The notes beneath the pieces are model-generated. The model was not told where the DNA came from, searched no databases, and was given only the letters and a program-made list of their open reading frames with translations. Below, in pieces: positions 46,555 to 54,714 of a stretch of DNA of 64,000 nt. Position 1 is the stretch's first letter; each line of letters opens with the position of its first letter. The DNA comes from Undaria pinnatifida (Eukaryota; Sar; Phaeophyceae; Laminariales; Alariaceae): the NCBI GenBank assembly GCA_012845835.1, contig JABAKD010000025.1:29147761-29211760 (forward strand). The letters are read 5' to 3'. Both the position numbers and the translations under genes were made by a program.

Positions 46555-49500
46555 ATTGTTGTTGTGTACGCCCCATCGCCCCGCCTACCCTCTCGCCTTC
46601 TGCTTTCTACGTGTACCCATAGGATGCGTACTTCCGCATGACGAGGGACGTGGCGCCGCGCATGAAGCTGCGCAAGCCGGCATTGATCCACTCCAGGTTC
46701 TTTCCGGGGCTGCAGGTATGCGTGTTGGCCGGTAGGGTATAGTATAAATCCAAAACACGCGGTACGACGCGACACAACCTGACAGGAAAGGATACGACCG
46801 TCGCAAGAGCTGTTTCATGCAGATCCCACCGGGAAAATATTGTAATAAGGTATACCAACCCGTGCCACGATCGAAATACTAAGGTGTACCCCTTGTCGGC
46901 CGAGCTATTTTGTGCATGATGAGACTTCTTAGCCCATATTAACCCCAAAAAAAACGTCGGAAGGCGCCATTGTTGTTTTGCAAATCGATTGTGTTTTTCT
47001 ATTTTCTGCATGATGAGACTTCTTAACCCATGTTAACCCAAAAAATCGTCGGAAGGCGCCATTCTTGTTTTGCAAATCGATTGTGTTTTTATCGTCGGAA
47101 GGTCATTCTTGTTTTGCAAATCGATTGTGTTTTTATACCGAGTTTGCTCATCGAATTGCATTTTCAATTTGCCCAAATCGTGGTTTTGGGTGAGGGCATA
47201 GAGCCAGCTCCTCACATCCCACGGTGGGGATCGCAGTTGTTGGATTAACTATTAATGTGTGTGTCCGATTGACCTCAAGTGAGAAACTACCGTTTAGTCA
47301 TTAGTCGTGTAATTTCACGAGTATATATATGTATATATACAAGGGGCTACGCCGGCGGCCTGGACGGCCGCCGGTCGCAGCGCAGGATAGTAAATATTAA
47401 GAGGGTAAATAAGTAATGCCAAGAGTTAGACGAAGTTTGTTAATTCATATATGGGAGATACTGGAAAGGGAAAATGCCGACAAATTTTTCCCGATTTCCC
47501 GTGTGCGGCGGAACAATGCGAGAAGGCAGCCTGGAAATTATGGGAGAGCATGGCGGTTCACCCCAGCTGGGTGACGCTCTGCGTTGCTACGCAGAAAGGC
47601 GCGGCCACAGCTGCTGCTGTGCATATACCATTTGTAGCTTCGTGATGCTGCTGTGCATATACCATTTGTAGCTTCGTCATGCTGCAGGCTCATCATAGCT
47701 TCAGCTACTGCTGTACATCATGTACATGTACGTGCTGCTGTAGACTACCGGGGGTTCAAAAATATTGAGAGTTCGCAGTTCTCCACGACGCCTAGCTGCT
47801 GCTGTGCATACACCATTTGTAGCTTCGTGATTCTGCTGTGCATATACCATTTGTAGCTTCGTGATGCTGCTGTGCATATACCATTTGTAGCTTCGTGATG
47901 CTGCAGGCTCATCATAGCTTCAGCTACTACTGCTGTACATCATGCACATGTATACGTGCTGCTGTAGACTACCGGGGGTTCAAAAATATTGAGAGTTCGC
48001 AGTTCTCCACTACGCCTGGGTGGCATGTGTTCTCGGGGATTACGAACTTTTCTTCCCCAGATCCTAGCACAAACCTCGCTTAGTGGCCTTTACAATGGCA
48101 ACGCCGGCCAGGTAATCGACCCCCCCCCGTGTGTCGGAGGTCAGAGAACACGTACCGAAGAAATAACGCGAAGACATTAGCCCTGTGTGCAGACTACGCA
48201 CCAAACGTCTCACAGGGCGCGATTTTTCGGAGATCTCGTCGTAGATCTCGACGTCGAGGCCTCGCGCGCGCGCTACGGCGCCGAGCGGGCGGATCAGCTG
48301 AGCCGGTGGTTGCAGGCGAGGCGGGGGCACGCCTCAGCGAAGAAACCGCGCGGAAAGGCGGTCAGAGGCGGGAGATATCCGCAGACGTAAGGATGTGCAT
48401 ATGTGATAAGCGAACTAAGATATATAGATTTATATATATTTTTTTCACTGGAGCACAGAAGTATCGATCGGTAATTTCACGAGTATATATATATATATTT
48501 TCACTGGAGCATAAAAGTATCGATCGGTAATTTCACGAGTATATATATATTTTTTTTTGACTAGAGCATAGAAGTATCGATCGGTAATTTCACGAGTATA
48601 TATGTATATGTATTACTAGAGCATAGAAGTATTGATCGGATTGTGCGAGCGAATGCCTTCGGAGTAATGTAGTATCGGGTGAGATAATGAGCTCCCTCAT
48701 ATTGGGCGCTCAGAAAATTCTTAGAATCTGCTGCACCCATAGCGTGAGATGATTGAAATGGAGTGCCTCAGAAGAAAAAGGGAAAGGGTGGACGTTTACC
48801 GTATATGGCATGCGTGTCAAAACCGTAGAGTGGATCGTACAGATCGTAGCATGTGCTGCCGCGAAATGTTACGTCATGGAAATAAGATAGGATCTGTCCC
48901 AGGTGTGGACTACAGTACGCGACGCCAGTTAACCCACTTGCAACTCCTAAGAAAACATATGCTAGTCTAAATCCAAGTGTTTTTGCCCCATGTCGGAAGT
49001 GCGGTGCTATTATAGAAGGGTTAGTAATATATCTTGTTTCTGGCCAGCCTGGAACTCTTTTATCTATGGCAGGATGTGTCCTACACTATTTTCAGTACAG
49101 AAGAGGCCATGTTCTTATTTTCGCCTCAACCTCGAGCCTGAAGTTCTTAACCCTTTTACAACTGAAACCCGTTTTGGGGGACAAAATTACTTGGACTTAG
49201 TATAGGGAGGGGTTCGGGGGCTCTAAAGGGGTTAACTATTAGTACCAAACTCTCAAGTTTTGTTGCATACTGTGCGTAGTAATGCGTCGTATTGACACGC
49301 TTTTTTTTTTCTTTTTTCAGGGACCTGGTGGAAAGATGAGCTCGAGCGTAGATACCAGCGCGATTTTCGTGACGGACACGCCCAAACAGGTGGGGGGTTG
49401 AGCAGCTTGTTTGGGGTTGGTTTTGGTTTCGTGGTTTATTGGTGTTTCGCTGGTTTTGTTCGTTTGATCGATTGGCTGGCTGGCGGACTGGCTCCTGGTT

Positions 49501-52034
49501 GGTTAGTGTTGCTGTTTTTATCGTCTTGAGATCGTTCTTGTTTTGACCTGGGGGGATAATGAGCTCGAGCGTCGAGACCGGCATGATCTTCGTCACGGGC
49601 ACTCCCCAACAGGCGGGGTTGGGAGAAGCTCACCTGTGCCTGCCTGTGTCTGTTTTATTTGCCCTTTTTTGTTTTTGGGTGCGTTTATGTGTTTCTTTGG
49701 TCGATTTTGGTTGCTTGGTTGTGTGGTTGATGGTGTGTTTGCTTGTTTGTTTTGTTTGGTTGGTTCTCTGGTTTGTTTTTTTTGTTTTGTGTTCGGGGTG
49801 ATGACGGCGGGGCAGATAGATGCAGGTGATGTGGATGATCTAGATCGTGATGTGTCTGTAAAATTGCTTAATATTTTGTCGTGTTTTTTGTGTTTCACGC
49901 TGGTAGAGCTGCGCCTTTGCTGGCTCGCGGTGCCTTTCTTGTGTCACGCACATTCCACAACTTGTGTTTTCGGCGTTTTTGCCTCGGGGGCGGCTTTCCA
50001 GGTAAAGAAGAAGATCAACGGGTGTTTCTCAGGGGGGCAGATGACAAAGGAGCTTCAGGAGCTGCACGGCGCCAACATTCAGGTGCTTGAAGCAGAATTT
50101 TGGTCTGGGATAAATTACGGAAATCGGTTTTATTTGTGTCGCCCCCGTTGAGTTTTGTCTAGGACAACGTATGGGAATGGGGGAATTTGTTTGACCACGC
50201 GGATAAATTATTGTCTAGAAATAAGTATAAAAAATAGGGAATTTTGTGTGGCCCGGGTGGATTACTCGTCTAGGATAATGTATGGAAGTCGGGGAATTTT
50301 GTGAGGCTCGCTTGAACTATTGTCTGGGATAAAGTGTGATAACCGGGGCCAATTGTGTGGCCCGCGTGTGGTAGCAGTATTACGAGACGGAACATTTCAA
50401 AAGCTGCGGACCTCAATTTGTTTGTTCTTGTCAAGCCGGCAAGGTATGTTGATGGGTTCTTTGTTGGCTCTCGGAAAGGATGGTTAGTGGGCGTCATGGC
50501 AGCCGAAGTGTAGGAGATTCCCGCCCCTATTCCCTGCCAAGCTGCCTTCGCCACTGCTGTGTGTCAATGGTTTGATTGATGGTTTCAGGGAGACGAATTT
50601 ATTTATTTCGACGCATTCCTCTCTCGGGGTTTTAACGCTTTTACGGCTGGAAACCCGTATTTTTTGGGGGAAAATACTTCAAGTTAGTGTAGGGGGGATT
50701 TGGGGGCTCCGAAGGGGTTAAGCTCGCTACACTTTCGCAGCCAGCATCACTCGTGTGTCGATCGATTGTAACTAGATTGCATATACGCTCTGCACGTTGT
50801 TGGACGACAAACGAAATAATGGCAATAACATACTGCAGCTCTCGCTGCAGAAAACCTCGCGCTGGTGCATATTTGTAAGTGTCGTCAACCCAACCCAACC
50901 CTGCTGGTACTTGTACATACCTGCTGTTTTTTACTATTCTTGTAAAATTGGGAGGTTCCAGGGTATCGGGTGGGCGGGACATGGAGGTTCGAAAATGCGA
51001 CGGTGGAAGGAGCCCTTGTTCTGTCGGCGGTTATCGCAAATTTGAGTTCCCGTCGCTCTTAATGAATGAAAAGCGAATTATGATTTCACGTTTCTGTATC
51101 CCTCGGTTTTTTGCCGACGCCGACGATGACGTTTTGTTTTGTTTTTTCGAACAGGTGGATGTTCCTTACCAGTACCTGACCTTCTTCATGGAGGACGACG
51201 AGGAGCTAGAACGCATAGGTGAGAAGATAACCCGACATGGCCAAGCGCCTGATGTTGAATGGTTTGCATGGTGTCTCTGGAGTGTTTTGGTGTAATAATT
51301 TCATGCATAGTTAGTCGTAAGGCAATAGACCCTCGCATCACTATATTGTCGGGACGGAGCACGTCGGAATTTTACCGACCAGACAGACATCGTGCAACAA
51401 GAGTTGGGGGGATATACATATACGTAAATATATTACCAGGTATTGGACAAATATGCAATATCGGAGACCGTAGTTTCGCCCCTTGATCGACCTCCTTGAC
51501 TAACCGCCCCTACATTAAACGCGGTTTACTGAGACTAGAGGAGGCCTTGACGCGCCCCAAATGAAAAGTCTCGTCTTCGTAGCTGCGACAGCCTGAGATG
51601 TGTTTTTGGGATTCAGTCAAAAAACGGTACATCGGTTATTTTTTCGCCATTTTACAGTACAACTGAAATTTTTAAACAACACGTTATGTCGGTTTGCGCT
51701 CATTGGTCAAAGCACGGCTATACCGGGATATGGCCATTACTTTTTTTTTAGCGCAAAGCATTGTATATGAGTATGGTTTTTTGCAAGTGCATTCTTCGCT
51801 TGGCTCGCCCAGCGTCGCCCTGCAGCCGCTCATACACTCCCTCCCTGGTTCCTCGGCAACCCTCGCGCAGGCAAGGAGTACGCGGCGGGGAGGATGCTAA
51901 CGGGCGAAGTCAAAAAGATCCTAATCGGGATCCTCACGCAGATGACCAAGGACCACCAGGACGCAAGAGCAGCCGTAACTGACGAAACTGTACGAAACTT
52001 TATGGCCGTGCGACCGATCGATGGCAGCGGGTAG
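32034..52034 (+). CDS. WARS1: Tryptophanyl-tRNA synthetase, cytosolic type, with AlaX-like N-terminal domain (14 exons)
   Basis: Exons: 32034-32180, 36175-36317, 36515-36647, 37507-37749, 39197-39352, 39782-39898, 40575-40655, 41333-41460, 42748-42919, 46623-46715, 49321-49389, 50002-50082, 51155-51218, 51871-52034. All GT-AG; phases close to 596 aa plus TAG. It charges tRNA-Trp with tryptophan using ATP. Residues ~223-580 are the class I core: [19 protein letters not shown] and [18 protein letters not shown] motif LHLGH (298-302), [26 protein letters not shown]-like [27 protein letters not shown] and KMSSS (476-480). Residues ~10-141 resemble AlaX/AlaRS editing-type domains ([15 protein letters not shown], then [20 protein letters not shown] and [20 protein letters not shown]). 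The cysteine-histidine metal set of active editing domains looks incomplete. An acidic, Ala/Pro-rich linker (exon 4) joins the two. The WHEP domain of animals is absent. Similar AlaX-like extensions are known in apicomplexan TrpRS. MAAVD is taken as start: first ATG of the exon with coding character. Confidence 0.95.
32495..32700. repeat. ~110-bp tandem duplication
   Basis: CAGGTGGCGGCTT.AGTGC, then CCTGCAGATCGTGCTGG and TACTGGTGTACCGGTGCT, then ACGTGTATACCTGC, occurs twice with few differences. It lies in intron 1 of the synthetase gene. Confidence 0.85.
33380..36170. other. Synthetase intron 1, right part: AACCGGTTAA clusters and repeats, no gene
   Basis: Palindromic AACCGGTTA clusters occur at 33395-33445 and 34958-35020. 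Three ~100-bp units with AACCAACCAAC..CGTGT..TACCGCC..GGCAACTCCC (35845-36165) run up to the acceptor of exon 2, and each repeats acceptor-like GACGCAGAAATACC or GGTGCAGAAAACGG. No protein-coding features are convincing. Confidence 0.6.
36796..36845 (+). pseudogene. Copy of the 3' end of synthetase exon 3
   Basis: GACGTTGGCAAGGTTGTGCT with TACGAATATGCGG repeats the exon end at ~36620-36655 (GGCGTTGGCAAGGTCGCCGT, then TACGAAGGTGTGG). The donor GT of the copy is lost. A flanking GTGTCCC.CGTCTCGCCCCTCG block appears again at ~37090. Confidence 0.65.
38308..38458 (+). mobile_element. Left-end fragment of the 1.08-kb TIR element
   Basis: GGGTCGGGCACTGGC, TACTGATTGAGCCTGCCAGT and CGTACGTCCAAGAAACACGC match, in order, the left terminus of the element at 15830. 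The body and right end are absent. It lies in intron 4 of the synthetase gene. Confidence 0.65.
38540..39150. repeat. CCCCTGTCCC pyrimidine-rich minisatellite
   Basis: About 600 bp of CCCCTGTCCCCTATCCC-like units with interspersed CTTTCCATGATCGG.GA segments (38590, 38690, 38995). It ends ~50 bp before the acceptor of synthetase exon 5, and so forms an extreme polypyrimidine tract. Confidence 0.8.
39585..39745. repeat. (CCCT)n microsatellite before exon 6
   Basis: CCCTCCCT/CCCTCCGT tetranucleotides over 160 bp, ending ~37 bp upstream of the acceptor of synthetase exon 6. The Pro/Ser/Leu-rich frames on this tract are artefacts. Confidence 0.9.
39899..40420. repeat. Three diverged repeats of the exon-6 donor region
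   Basis: GCAGGTGAAC or GCAGGTGGACC-type starts, then TCGCGCACAC..TTTCCTCAAGATGG and TGGTGGTGGT, recur from 39896, 40067 and 40215. They duplicate the 5' end of synthetase intron 6 and its donor-like GCAGGTGA. Confidence 0.6.
40775..41115 (+). pseudogene. Two decayed copies of synthetase exon 7
   Basis: Blocks at ~40785-40860 ([20 protein letters not shown]) and ~41047-41115 ([20 protein letters not shown]) copy [16 protein letters not shown] and the intron start of exon 40575-40655. The 41047 block has an intact-looking CAGGTGAC start but the donor GTGAG has become GTACAA. Copies are separated by GTTGGTGTTGG repeats. Confidence 0.8.
41205..41290. repeat. 36-bp tandem duplication in front of exon 8
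   Basis: CTTACCCACGTATCTTATCT and TCCGCG.GTTCGCCCACGC are repeated twice with one mismatch, 45 bp upstream of the exon 8 acceptor. Confidence 0.9.
41554..41641. mobile_element. TTAA-ended MITE-like element (copy 3, inverted)
   Basis: CAACCCCTTTAGAACCCC to GTAAAGGCGTTA with core CTATACTAATTCCAAGTAA. It lies in synthetase intron 8, followed by a second repeat shared with the phospholipase intron at 4830-4880 (TTTGACCAT.GACCACGCATC). Confidence 0.78.
42375..42610 (+). pseudogene. Decayed copy of synthetase exon 9 border
   Basis: TACAACCGGGTCCGAGGCAT, then TTCGGTTTGACGGAGAGCCA at ~42525-42570, matches the exon at 42748 ([11 protein letters not shown]) preceded by the same CTACCGCCTTCCAT and GATTTGTGTCCGACAC intron end. 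The copied acceptor reads ACACGGG instead of ACACAG, and a stop lies just before the homologous frame. Confidence 0.8.
43130..43450 (+). pseudogene. Two decayed copies of synthetase exon 10 border
   Basis: At ~43211-43260 AGGACGCTTACTTGTGCACA..ACGGACGTGGCGCCACATGA, and at ~43378-43432 AGGACACATATCATACATCC..GAGGGATGTAGCGCCCCATG. Both match the acceptor and start of the exon at 46623 ([13 protein letters not shown]). Each is preceded by the same TGTGTACG.CCC..CGCC..CTACGT intron end. Further border fragments lie at ~43725 and ~46433 (GAGCCCCATGAAAAAATAA). Confidence 0.8.
45517..45607. mobile_element. TTAA-ended MITE-like element (copy 4)
   Basis: TTAACGCCTTCGCTACTGGA, core GCTTCAAGTTAGTATAGGAA and end GGGGCTCTAAAGGGTTG. 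In synthetase intron 9. Confidence 0.78.
45620..45870. repeat. ~125-bp tandem duplication
   Basis: AACCTTGTAATCAA.TATGGT, GTGGTCG..CTCGGTACTT and TTCAACGTTAATTTCCATGT appear twice (45621-45735 and 45743-45865) with few differences. Confidence 0.9.
46477..46565. repeat. (TTG)n microsatellite
   Basis: Nearly pure TTG/GTT trinucleotide, about 29 units, 58 bp upstream of the acceptor of synthetase exon 10. Confidence 0.95.
46905..47135. repeat. Tandem ~95-bp repeat with partial third copy
   Basis: TGATGAGACTTCTTA.CCCAT, CGTCGGAAGGCGCCATT and TTGTTTTGCAAATCGATTGT occur at 46915-47005 and 47008-47090; a shortened 41-bp unit follows at 47091-47135. In synthetase intron 10. Confidence 0.88.
47585..48000. 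repeat. 33-bp tandem repeat nested in ~220-bp duplication
   Basis: GCTGCTGTGCATATACCATT with TGTAGCTTCGTGAT is repeated at least six times. A larger block with GCAGGCTCATCATAGCTTCA and ACTACCGGGGGTTCAAAAAT is also duplicated (47680-47795 and 47900-48010). Confidence 0.88.
48187..48393 (+). other. GC-rich coding-like island in a synthetase intron
   Basis: A plus-strand frame of 67 codons reads [20 protein letters not shown] and [15 protein letters not shown], predicted helical and charged. It is far richer in GC and CpG than its flanks. No family was recognised, and the opposite strand also has an open frame. It may be an inserted fragment of another gene, an intron-hosted retrocopy, or chance in GC-rich DNA. 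It is not joinable to the synthetase without disrupting its conserved core. Confidence 0.3.
48440..48640. repeat. ~66-bp tandem repeat with AT-rich spacer
   Basis: GAAGTATCGATCGGTAATTT with CACGAGTATATATATAT is repeated about four times; a solo CGTGTAATTTCACGAGTATA occurs at 47305-47330. Confidence 0.85.
49147..49236. mobile_element. TTAA-ended MITE-like element (copy 5)
   Basis: TTAACCCTTTTACAACTGAA, core TTACTTGGACTTAGTATAGG and end CTCTAAAGGGGTTAA. Both termini carry TTAA in opposite orientation, the clearest inverted ends in the window. It ends 85 bp before synthetase exon 11. Confidence 0.82.
49545..49613 (+). pseudogene. Dead copy of the KMSSS exon (synthetase exon 11)
   Basis: Reads [20 protein letters not shown] against [20 protein letters not shown] in exon 49321-49389. 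The catalytic Lys is replaced by Ile, the acceptor AG has been lost (TTGACCTGG for CAGGGACCTGG), and the donor is GC rather than GT. It sits 156 bp downstream of the real exon, so it cannot replace it functionally. Confidence 0.88.
50632..50721. mobile_element. TTAA-ended MITE-like element (copy 6)
   Basis: TTAACGCTTTTACGGCTGGA, core TACTTCAAGTTAGTGTAGGG and end GCTCCGAAGGGGTTAA. In synthetase intron 12. Confidence 0.8.
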
Positions 52035-52046
52035 CGCGCCCGAGGC

Positions 52047-52580
52047 GTTTTTAGATGGCGGGGCGTAACACCGGTACCCCCTGTGGTTGCATTGTGCGGG
52101 GACGTAATGCCGATATGCCCGCTTGGGGGGGTTGCTTTAAGACTAGCTGTAGAGTTAGCACGGTCAACTTCCGTTAACCTCATTTTTGTTTTTTTTCAAG
52201 GAGGAAAGAGCGCCGACAAAGAAAATGACGCCGCATACTAAGCAGCCCAGGATGCTGAGGCAGGGTATCGTACATGGAGTGCTCGAACTTGATTGCGAGG
52301 AGTTTCATGACATACGCACGTTACATGATACTACTTCGTTTTTGATGGCGGGGACTTGACGCCGGTGTTCCTTGGGGTAGCTTTGTGACTAGCTGTAGGG
52401 TTAGCACAGTCAGCTTCTGCTAACTTCTTTGTTGGATTTTTCAGGGAGAAACCTGTCGGTGTAGGCAACGAAAATGACCATTACCTCATCGGTTACATAC
52501 CAAGCAACACGGGATGCTGAGGCAGGGTATCATGCCGAACTTGGCCGCGAGGAGTTGGATGGCTCGCGCGCTACATGATT
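52047..52580. repeat. ~280-bp tandem duplication downstream of the synthetase stop
   Basis: TAGATGGCGGGGCGTAACAC..GACTAGCTGTAGAGTTAGCA..AGGATGCTGAGGCAGGGTAT at 52050-52330 recurs at 52343-52575. Each copy contains a pyrimidine tract ending in AG (TTTTTTTTCAAG and GGATTTTTCAG), so possible 3'-UTR acceptors or a duplicated terminal intron. Confidence 0.8.
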
Positions 52581-52734
52581 GTACAGCGCGCTCGCATCTT
52601 AAGAGGACCACGATGTTGTCGTTTGATTTGTCGCCATAACAGGGTCCTAAAGAGATCTAGGTACTTGTACAGCTGCTGAATACGGACAAGTGTGGTACAC
52701 TGAGTACTCCGATTTAAGAGCGCCCAAGGTAAGA

Positions 52735-52821
52735 TTTTTTTGGGTCCCAAAACCTCTGCCTACACTAATTCCATGCATCCCTCCCCCTCCCAAAACGGGT
52801 TTCTACTTGTTAAGGCGTTAA
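52735..52821. mobile_element. TTAA-ended MITE-like element (copy 7, inverted)
   Basis: Core CTACACTAATTCCATGCATC and end CTTGTTAAGGCGTTAA match the inverted family; the left terminus has decayed. It lies between the convergent synthetase and hydrolase genes. Confidence 0.65.
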
Positions 52822-54714
52822 GAGCGGTCAAATCGGCATGCCTCGCCTATACTCAAAGCTATATATTGCCCACTATAGATGAGAACAATGTGTAGTTAAG
52901 GGCGCTTGTTTTGGCTGGTCACGGGGTGCTCTTAAATCGGGTACCCACTACTGTACCAGTAAGAAACTGCAGACACGTGTCCTACCCCGATAGCCGGGGC
53001 TGCGTCGTGCGGCCGAAGCTGTAGCTGGCATACTATTCCGATGCCTTTGGTTCGGCTCGGTACTGTTCGGTTCGATTCTGTTCAGTTCGGTTTGGTTTGG
53101 TTCGGTTTGATTCTGTTCTGTTTGTCCCAAAGGGGTTGTAATTCTATTGGGACCCAGATATGGCTGATGAACAAAAACTAAATGCGAGAGGTTGTCTACT
53201 ACGCTCGAAGCGACGTGGTAGTGTACGTCATCGTTACGAGTGTGAGCGCGTGGCACTACAAAGAGTATCGTGTTGCGCACATATCGTGTAACTCCTTGGG
53301 GTCGTAGTCTCGGATAAGAGGAACCCGTGTCCTTTGCGAAACGCAACAAGCAGCCCGGGTCGCGTCGTGTGGCCGTTTTTTTCTATAACGCTTCGTGGAC
53401 GGACTTTTTCTTTCTGTATTCGTCATCGTTCATCTTAGGATTTCGTCGCTAAGAGTAGTATCCCCATTTGAGGTGTACCCACGTTTTTGGAGCCAGACTA
53501 CTTGAAGTTAGTGTGGGATTGTGTTTGCAGTGGTAAAAATACCAGAGTTCATATCATACGTATGCGGGTTGGTCTCTCGGGACTGGTGTGCTGCTTTGCT
53601 GTGTTTTGCTGTGCTGTGTGGTGTTTTTTCCTGTTTCGTTTTTTTGGTTTGTTTTTCATTGGGGCAAATGATGCTCTGGCGGGGTTGTGATTTTGGTTGG
53701 GATTGGGGCGGCACATGGTTGCACTGCGTCTCGCCCGTGTCTTAGGGTGGTTTTTAACGAACATACCAAAAATGGTACAGGTCGTGGCAACAAATAATGG
53801 TGGCAGTTTCATGAATCGTGACGCCTTGTCAAGGAAGTTGAAGTTGGGACATTTTGTCATGAAGATAGGACGTTTTGTCATGAAAATTGGGACAATATTT
53901 GTCCAATCGTGACAACATAAATTTTTGAACAGTTCAAGATGGGGCGATATTGCGATTCGAAAATATATGTGAACTACAATTGCCCTCGATGAAATGCATT
54001 CGAGCCCTGTTCTCAGTTTGTGATTTTTTGTTTTGTGAAGTCGCAGCTGGAGTTGGTGCGAGTGACGTGAGAGATCAGTCGGCACCGACACAGGCGGCAC
54101 CCGTGCAGGACGGGTGGGGCTTAGACCGAGCGTGTATGTGCTGGCGCTCGGTGCTCGTGGTCGTACAGGGCAGGGGTATGGGATATTCGTGCATTCGTCG
54201 TGGTTCGGAAAGGGCATACAAATTGAACTAGATCGCGAGTCACTCTCGGTATACGGTATGTTACGGTATGGTACAATTCTTCGTCCTACATTAACCGAAA
54301 ACAGCACACACACCCAAACAACATACACACACATGTTCGCACCACATGTACAGATATTCGTACCACGAGTGCGAAACTTCACCCACTACAGATATCCATA
54401 TCCACCACAGGTGTTCCCTTCACGATACTCGTTCAACACCTTATCGCGCTCCGCGCTCGGTGCAAGCAATGTCTGCCTGGTCGGTAAACGCTCGACGTTC
54501 GTCCTCCTGCCATTGTAGGGATGCGAGGGTTCCACGGTCTTAAGCCTACGGCCTTGCACGAAACCAAGATTGAGCCCCCCCCCCCCCCCCCCCCCCTCGT
54601 TCCCAAAACTACACACTACATCATTACTTTGCCCACCCCCCTCCCTGCCTCGTTCCCATTTCCAATCGCCACAGATTACTTTTCCTATCATAATTTCAAC
54701 CTAACCATTTTAGT

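Larger units (their letters stand above)
43660..46600. other. Synthetase intron 9, right part: no gene, several local repeats
   Basis: Contains ~95-bp blocks at 45075-45160 and 46095-46180 sharing CCGGTGCAT.ACGCAG and ATCGAACTCACAGC, with an inverted relative at 45285-45375. Also a 125-bp tandem duplication (45620-45870), a TTAA-ended element (45517-45607), a GGGTC-type palindromic fragment (45900-46045), and (TTG)n at 46477-46565. Confidence 0.65.
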
